Part shown: piece after piece, positions 14,517-18,682 of the stretch
Layout: each line of letters starts with the position of its first letter
Numbering within the stretch: position 1 is the stretch's first letter
Assembly: GCA_021730835.1 (NCBI GenBank)
Contig: JAKFYP010000085.1
Span: forward strand, 1-18,682
DNA length: 18,682 nucleotides
Direction of reading: 5' to 3'
Source: Alphaproteobacteria bacterium
GTDB lineage: Bacteria > Pseudomonadota > Alphaproteobacteria > Rickettsiales > UBA998
Notes under the pieces: generated by a model
What the model was told of the DNA's origin: nothing
The model's input: only the letters and a program-made list of their open reading frames with translations
The model's database searches: none
Program-made: the position numbers and the translations under genes

Positions 14517-15671
14517 CTAAATCAGGAAATCGCTGGAGGTAATGTTGTTTACGTTTCCAAAAACAAATGCGTCAACCAAATAATCGCCGAAGAGATAGAC
14601 GGTTGACGAGGTTGCGAAGTTCTGGATAACAAACTCATAGCCATTTGCTGCGATATTGAAGCTTGTCAGGTCGAGAATGTCGATTCCGCGTTGATAATCA
14701 GTGATGTGGTCGGTATCTCCATCCACGAAGAAAAAGAAGCTGTCTGCTCCTGATCCGCCTGACAGGTAATCATTGCCAATGCCATCATACAGCACATCCC
14801 TGCCAGCGCCGCCGTAAAGCCGGTCATTGCCGAGACCGGCAGCCAGAGTATCGTTTCCTGCTCCCCCATAAATGGTATCACTGCCGAACCCCCCAGAGAG
14901 GAAATCGTTGCCGTTACCGGCGTCCAGCACGTCGTTATCGCCGCCACCATCCATGTTATCGTTGCCTTCGCCACCGCTCAGAGTGTCGTTACCGATATCG
15001 GCCAGCAATCGGTCGTCGCCGCTGCCGCCAGATAAGTAGTCGCTGCCCACGCCGCCTGCAAGCGTATCGTTGTCATTGCCGCCGTCAAGAGCATCGTGGC
15101 CACTTCCGCCGATCAGGTGATCTGCTCCATCATGCCCGTACATGGTATCGTTCCCATCCTCGCCAAGCAGGCGGTCATGCCCTGTGTCTCCACTTACGTA
15201 GTCGTTTCCTGAGCCACCTTCGATCTGATCGTCCCCTTCGTCGCCGTACAGCCGGTCGTTACCTTCCCGGCCATAAATTACGTCATGCCCGCTGCCCCCA
15301 TAGGCATAATCGTCATAATCGCCTGCGTCGAGCAGGTCATGCCCGTCATTACCATAAATCGTGTCGAAGCCTGCCCCGCCGTGCAGTTGGTCGTTTCCGA
15401 TGCCGCCGCTCATGGAATCGTTGCCGTCCTCGCCGTGCAGCGTGTCATTGCCCTCATCGCCGTTGACCAGATCGTCACCGGTATGCGCTTTGATGAAGTC
15501 GTTGCCGTTGCCGCCCAATATCGTATCATTGTAAAGGCCCGCGTGATAAACATCATCGCCACCGTTGAGAAAAGTGCGATAACGGTAGGCGTCCGCCGCA
15601 TAAGCGCTGATGATGTTGGAATTTTCAGAATAATAAGTGGTTATAGTGCCAAGAATAATTGCTGCCGACAT
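14517..15671 (-). CDS. RTX protein made almost entirely of Ca2+-binding nonapeptide repeats
   Basis: The 384-aa protein has a short N-terminus (1-34), about 30 consecutive nine-residue repeats of the form GGxGNDxLx (35-304, unbroken and in phase), and an 80-residue C-terminus with the usual RTX ending (GADSFFFFVDGDTDHITDY, then DILDLTSF, finishing SSDFLI). Such repeats fold into a parallel beta-roll when they bind calcium outside the cell. RTX proteins leave by type I secretion using an uncleaved C-terminal signal, and no Sec signal peptide is evident. There is no catalytic, adhesin or toxin domain beside the repeats, so a structural or surface-layer-like role is possible. The start at 15671 is chosen because GGGAGGA lies five bases before the ATG; the open frame extends to 15743. 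No secretion genes (HlyB, HlyD or TolC type) are nearby. Confidence 0.92.
   Translation of the reverse strand: MSAAIILGTITTYYSENSNIISAYAADAYRYRTFLNGGDDVYHAGLYNDTILGGNGNDFIKAHTGDDLVNGDEGNDTLHGEDGNDSMSGGIGNDQLHGGAGFDTIYGNDGHDLLDAGDYDDYAYGGSGHDVIYGREGNDRLYGDEGDDQIEGGSGNDYVSGDTGHDRLLGEDGNDTMYGHDGADHLIGGSGHDALDGGNDNDTLAGGVGSDYLSGGSGDDRLLADIGNDTLSGGEGNDNMDGGGDNDVLDAGNGNDFLSGGFGSDTIYGGAGNDTLAAGLGNDRLYGGAGRDVLYDGIGNDYLSGGSGADSFFFFVDGDTDHITDYQRGIDILDLTSFNIAANGYEFVIQNFATSSTVYLFGDYLVDAFVFGNVNNITSSDFLI
14760..15569 (-). repeat. Tandem RTX nonapeptide array (about 30 x 27 bp)
   Basis: Within the RTX gene the 27-base period repeats about 30 times without a break in phase. The repeat units are similar in protein sequence but vary at many third-codon positions, which suggests old duplication with selection on the protein rather than recent expansion. 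A few units replace the first glycine (for example AHTGDDLVN, AGDYDDYAY, ADIGNDTLS). Confidence 0.9.
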
Positions 15672-15696
15672 GGCATCCTCCCTGTATAATGAACGA

Positions 15697-15716
15697 TTGT
15701 TAAATAAAGTTAACAA
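15697..15716. promoter_or_regulatory. Inverted repeat upstream of the RTX gene
   Basis: TTGTTAA (15697-15703) and TTAACAA (15710-15716) form a perfect 7-bp inverted repeat with a 6-base spacer, 26-45 bases upstream of the RTX start codon. This is where a promoter-proximal operator would sit. The surrounding gap to gyrB (to 15841) is very AT-rich and holds no gene. I could not identify a firm -35/-10 pair. Confidence 0.35.
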
Positions 15717-15841
15717 CGGGCAGTTTAATACAGATATCGCCAATACGCAATATTTAATTTAAAACTTAGTTAAATAATTGTCATATTTAGGTACAAACTA
15801 TTAATTTTATTAGATTTTCGCGTTAGTATAAATACAGGTAG

Positions 15842-18262
15842 TTACGCATCCAGATTTTCAACCGACAGCGCGTTGTTCTGGATGAACTCGCGGCGGGGTT
15901 CGACGACATCGCCCATCAGGGTGGAGAAGGCCTCCTCGGCGTCCTCGGAATGCTCGACCTTCACCTGCAACAAGGTGCGGTTTTCCGGGTTAAGCGTGGT
16001 ATCCCAGAGCTGATCGGGATTCATCTCGCCCAGACCCTTGAAGCGCTGCACCGCCATGCCCTTGCGGCCCGCCTCAATCACGGCGTCATAGAAGGCCAGC
16101 GGCGTGGCGATGACCTGCTCCGCCTGCTTGCGCGTATAGGTCAGCGGCGCGGCGTAAATATCCTGCAAATAGTCGTAGGCGGCGTGTAATTCACGTGCTT
16201 CGCGGCTTTGCAGCATTTTGTGGTCGATCGCCAACTCCTCGCTGACGCCGCGCACCGTACGCCGCAGGCGATACCCGCTATCGTCGTATGTCGCTTGCCA
16301 ACTGCCGAAACCGTTCTCATCCAGAAGATTCATCCGTTGCGCCAGCAATGTGGTGTTTTGCGCGGCCTGCCCGGTGGCGTCCCCATCCAGCACTCCCGCC
16401 AGCGAGGCCGCTTCAACCACGCGCACCGGCGCCCGCCCGGCCAGCGAGCGAATATGCGAAGCCAGCCGCGAGGCTTCTTCCAGCATGATACGCAGCGCAT
16501 CGCCCGCAATTTGCCGCCCGTCATGCAGGGTGACGACGGCTTCGTCCAGCCCCGCCTGCTTGAGGTAATGCTCCAGTTCGCGGTCGTCTTTCAGGTAGGC
16601 TTCCGAATTACCGCGCTTGATTTTGTATAGCGGCGGCTGGGCGATATAAAGATACCCTTTATCAATCAGTTGCGGCATTTGTCTAAAGAAGAACGTTAGC
16701 AGCAGCGTGCGGATATGTGCGCCGTCCACGTCGGCATCGGTCATGATGATGATCTTGTGGTAGCGGGTTTTCTCAATGTCGAAATCCTGATGGCCGATGC
16801 CCGTGCCAATCGCCGTAATCAGCGTGCCGACTTCCTGAGAGGACAGCATTTTATCGAAGCGCACCCGCTCGACGTTGAGGATTTTGCCGCGCAAGGGGAG
16901 AATCGCCTGAAATTTGCGGTCGCGGCCTTGCTTGGCCGAACCACCCGCCGAATCCCCCTCGACGATGAATATCTCGGAAAGCGACGGGTCGCGCTCCTGA
17001 CAATCGGCGAGCTTGCCCGGCAAATTGGCGACATCGAGCGCCCCCTTGCGCCGCGTCAGTTCGCGGGCCTTGCGGGCCGCCTCGCGGGCCGCCGCCGCCT
17101 CGACGATCTTGCCGATAATGATTTTGGCGACGCCCGGATGTTCCTCAAACCACTGCGACAGCCGCTCATACGCGTAGCTCTCAACCATGGTGCGCACCTC
17201 GGAGGAAACCAGTTTCTCCTTGGTCTGCGAGGAGAATTTGGGATCGGGTACTTTCACCGACAGCACGCAGGTCAGCCCTTCGCGGGCATCGTCGCCGGTC
17301 AGCGCGACTTTCTCTTTTTTCGTCAGCCCGCTATGGGTGGCGTAGGTGTTGATGGTGCGGGTCAGCGCGGCGCGGAAGCCCTGCAAATGCGTCCCCCCGT
17401 CCCTCTGGCGGATGTTATTGGTAAAACACAGGACGTTTTCATGGTAGGAATCGTTCCACTGCATGGCAATGTCCACAGCGATACCGTCGCGCTCGCCGGT
17501 AATGGCAATCGCCTCGTGCAGGGCGTGCTTGTTGCGGTCGAGATAGGTGACGTAGGCCTGCGTGCCGCCTTCGTAATAAAGCTCGATCTTCCTCGGCTCG
17601 CTTTCGCGCAAATCCGACAGCACGATCCGCACGCCCGAATTGAGAAACGCCAGCTCGCGCAGGCGATGCTCCAGCGTGTCGAAATCGAAGGTCGTGAAGG
17701 TGAAAGTCTGGCCGGAGGGCAGGAACGTCACCTGCGTGCCTTTTTTGCCGTTGGCCGGGCCGGTGACGGCCAGCGAGCGCACCGTATCACCCATCTCGAA
17801 ACGCGCCGTATGTTCCTTGCCCTCGCGCCAGATGGTCAGCTCCAGCCATTCCGACAGGGCATTGACGACGGAGACCCCGACCCCGTGCAATCCGCCGGAG
17901 ACTTTGTAGGAATTCTGGTCGAACTTGCCGCCCGCATGCAGTTGGGTCATGATGACCTCGGCGGCGGAGACGCCTTCCTCGGCGTGAATATCCACCGGGA
18001 TGCCGCGCCCGTTATCGGATACCGTGCAGGAGCCGTCGGCGTTGAGGCTGACGGTCACCAGGTCGCAATGCCCGGCCAGCGCTTCGTCAATGGCGTTGTC
18101 CACCACCTCGTAGACCATGTGATGCAGGCCCGAGCCGTCATCGGTATCGCCGATATACATGCCGGGGCGTTTGCGCACGGCCTCCAGCCCGCGCAGGACT
18201 TTGATCGACTCCGCGCCGTATTCCTGTTCTTCCACGATTTTTTCCACTGGCTGACTGTTCAT
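15842..18262 (-). CDS. gyrB: DNA gyrase subunit B
   Basis: GyrB is the ATPase subunit of DNA gyrase, which with GyrA introduces negative supercoils. The protein is 806 aa from this ATG, a normal length for proteobacteria. The GHKL ATPase domain has RPGMYIGDTDDGSGLHHMV, EVVDNAIDEAL, SDNGRGIPV and GGLHGVGVSVVNALS. The transducer domain follows, then TOPRIM with EGDSAGGSAKQGRDR (invariant Glu), LPLRGKILNVE and IMTDADVDGAHIRTL. The proteobacterial insert of about 170 residues is present, and the C-terminus carries MAVQRFKGLGEMNP, which distinguishes GyrB from ParE by overall fit. An in-frame GTG at 18277 could add five residues; neither start has a good ribosome binding site. recF and dnaN, frequent neighbours, are absent. 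No clear hairpin terminator follows. Confidence 0.98.
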   Translation of the reverse strand: MNSQPVEKIVEEQEYGAESIKVLRGLEAVRKRPGMYIGDTDDGSGLHHMVYEVVDNAIDEALAGHCDLVTVSLNADGSCTVSDNGRGIPVDIHAEEGVSAAEVIMTQLHAGGKFDQNSYKVSGGLHGVGVSVVNALSEWLELTIWREGKEHTARFEMGDTVRSLAVTGPANGKKGTQVTFLPSGQTFTFTTFDFDTLEHRLRELAFLNSGVRIVLSDLRESEPRKIELYYEGGTQAYVTYLDRNKHALHEAIAITGERDGIAVDIAMQWNDSYHENVLCFTNNIRQRDGGTHLQGFRAALTRTINTYATHSGLTKKEKVALTGDDAREGLTCVLSVKVPDPKFSSQTKEKLVSSEVRTMVESYAYERLSQWFEEHPGVAKIIIGKIVEAAAAREAARKARELTRRKGALDVANLPGKLADCQERDPSLSEIFIVEGDSAGGSAKQGRDRKFQAILPLRGKILNVERVRFDKMLSSQEVGTLITAIGTGIGHQDFDIEKTRYHKIIIMTDADVDGAHIRTLLLTFFFRQMPQLIDKGYLYIAQPPLYKIKRGNSEAYLKDDRELEHYLKQAGLDEAVVTLHDGRQIAGDALRIMLEEASRLASHIRSLAGRAPVRVVEAASLAGVLDGDATGQAAQNTTLLAQRMNLLDENGFGSWQATYDDSGYRLRRTVRGVSEELAIDHKMLQSREARELHAAYDYLQDIYAAPLTYTRKQAEQVIATPLAFYDAVIEAGRKGMAVQRFKGLGEMNPDQLWDTTLNPENRTLLQVKVEHSEDAEEAFSTLMGDVVEPRREFIQNNALSVENLDA

Positions 18263-18484
18263 AACGGCAATATTCACTCACATATTTCTCAATCCCTGCT
18301 TTTTACTAGATTTGGTAAAAAACACCAGTGAAAAGAGGGGATTTATGCGGGAAAGGGGCATGTTGAAGCGCTAGAGCATCCTTTCGCCTGCAATCGGGCT
18401 GATTGTCATGAGAATGTAACATTCATTGAGTAGTATGTGTAAACGTCTGCCCATAGGGGCGGCTATTCTTAAAGGGAGAAAAAC

Positions 18485-18682
18485 ATGGGAAACTTGACGC
18501 CTCAGAAAAAAACTAATCTGGATTACGTTTTTGATCAGATTAAGTCATCTTTTACAGGAACATCCGATGTCCCAAATGCCGATACACTGCGGTATTTTCA
18601 AAAAATGCATGCAGAAGCAGTATCCAAAGCCAATAGTTCGGCATCCGATGAGCAGGCAGCGAAAAATGCTAATGCCTTAAGG
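18485..18682 (+). CDS. Unknown protein, N-terminal 66 residues (runs off right edge)
   Basis: An open frame starts at ATG 18485 behind a good ribosome binding site (AAAGGGAGA, about six bases before the ATG) and stays open to the window end. The visible protein begins MGNLTPQKKTNLDYVFDQIK and is polar, rich in Lys, Asn, Ser and Ala, with no signal peptide or membrane segment; the second half looks helical. I do not recognise a family. The region is more AT-rich than the neighbouring genes, which may mean a recently acquired or weakly expressed gene. It diverges from gyrB across a gap of about 220 bases that holds no other gene or clear promoter. Confidence 0.6.
   Translation, partial: MGNLTPQKKTNLDYVFDQIKSSFTGTSDVPNADTLRYFQKMHAEAVSKANSSASDEQAAKNANALR

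Noticed and set aside
16715..18331. Long plus-strand open frame of 538 codons opposite gyrB
   Set aside because: It is the antisense shadow of gyrB, whose protein is unmistakable. It has no family features and no ribosome binding site.
18412..18425. GAATG-TAAC-CATTC inverted repeat in the gap upstream of the right-edge gene
   Set aside because: Five-base arms are expected by chance at this length, and no promoter could be aligned with it.

Overview
The window looks like a chromosomal segment of a flagellated alphaproteobacterium. The GyrB, FlgG, CTP synthase and AcpS proteins have an alphaproteobacterial look, and a textbook sigma-54 (-24/-12) promoter precedes flgG, as is common for rod and hook genes in that class. 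I cannot name the genus. Gene order is unusual: housekeeping genes that normally sit in conserved clusters (pyrG, hisF, queC, acpS, gyrB) stand alone beside surface and motility genes. No insertion sequence, phage gene or CRISPR array was seen, so this is core-type sequence with shuffled order. No stretch above 300 bases lacks a gene.

Left part (1-5.5 kb, all minus strand): the 5' part of pyrG (CTP synthase), a type IV pilin or pseudopilin-like gene with its own promoter and a perfect palindromic candidate operator, hisF (histidine/purine branch point), queC (queuosine precursor) and a very large modular flagellin (764 aa). A strong intrinsic terminator separates the flagellin from queC.

Middle part (5.6-12.7 kb): acpS on the plus strand converges on, and overlaps, a minus-strand pair of exported DUF192-type proteins. 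The second of the pair is a highly diverged copy of the first. Upstream of them is a two-gene signalling operon: an 851-aa PAS-GAF-PAS-PAS histidine kinase, then a 305-aa protein fusing a receiver domain to an RsbW-like HATPase domain. A 14-bp perfect inverted repeat spans the kinase stop codon. Next are mnmC (tRNA wobble-uridine modification) and tRNA-Thr(UGU), both minus strand.

Right part (12.9-18.7 kb): a CDP-alcohol phosphatidyltransferase and flgG on the plus strand, a convergent minus-strand gene for a protein made almost entirely of about 30 in-phase RTX nonapeptides, then gyrB. A divergent plus-strand gene of unknown function runs off the right edge.

The points most worth a second look are the kinase/receiver-HATPase module, the all-RTX secreted protein, the DUF192 pair, the internally duplicated flagellin, the sigma-54 promoter and the palindromes next to the pilin, pyrG and RTX genes.
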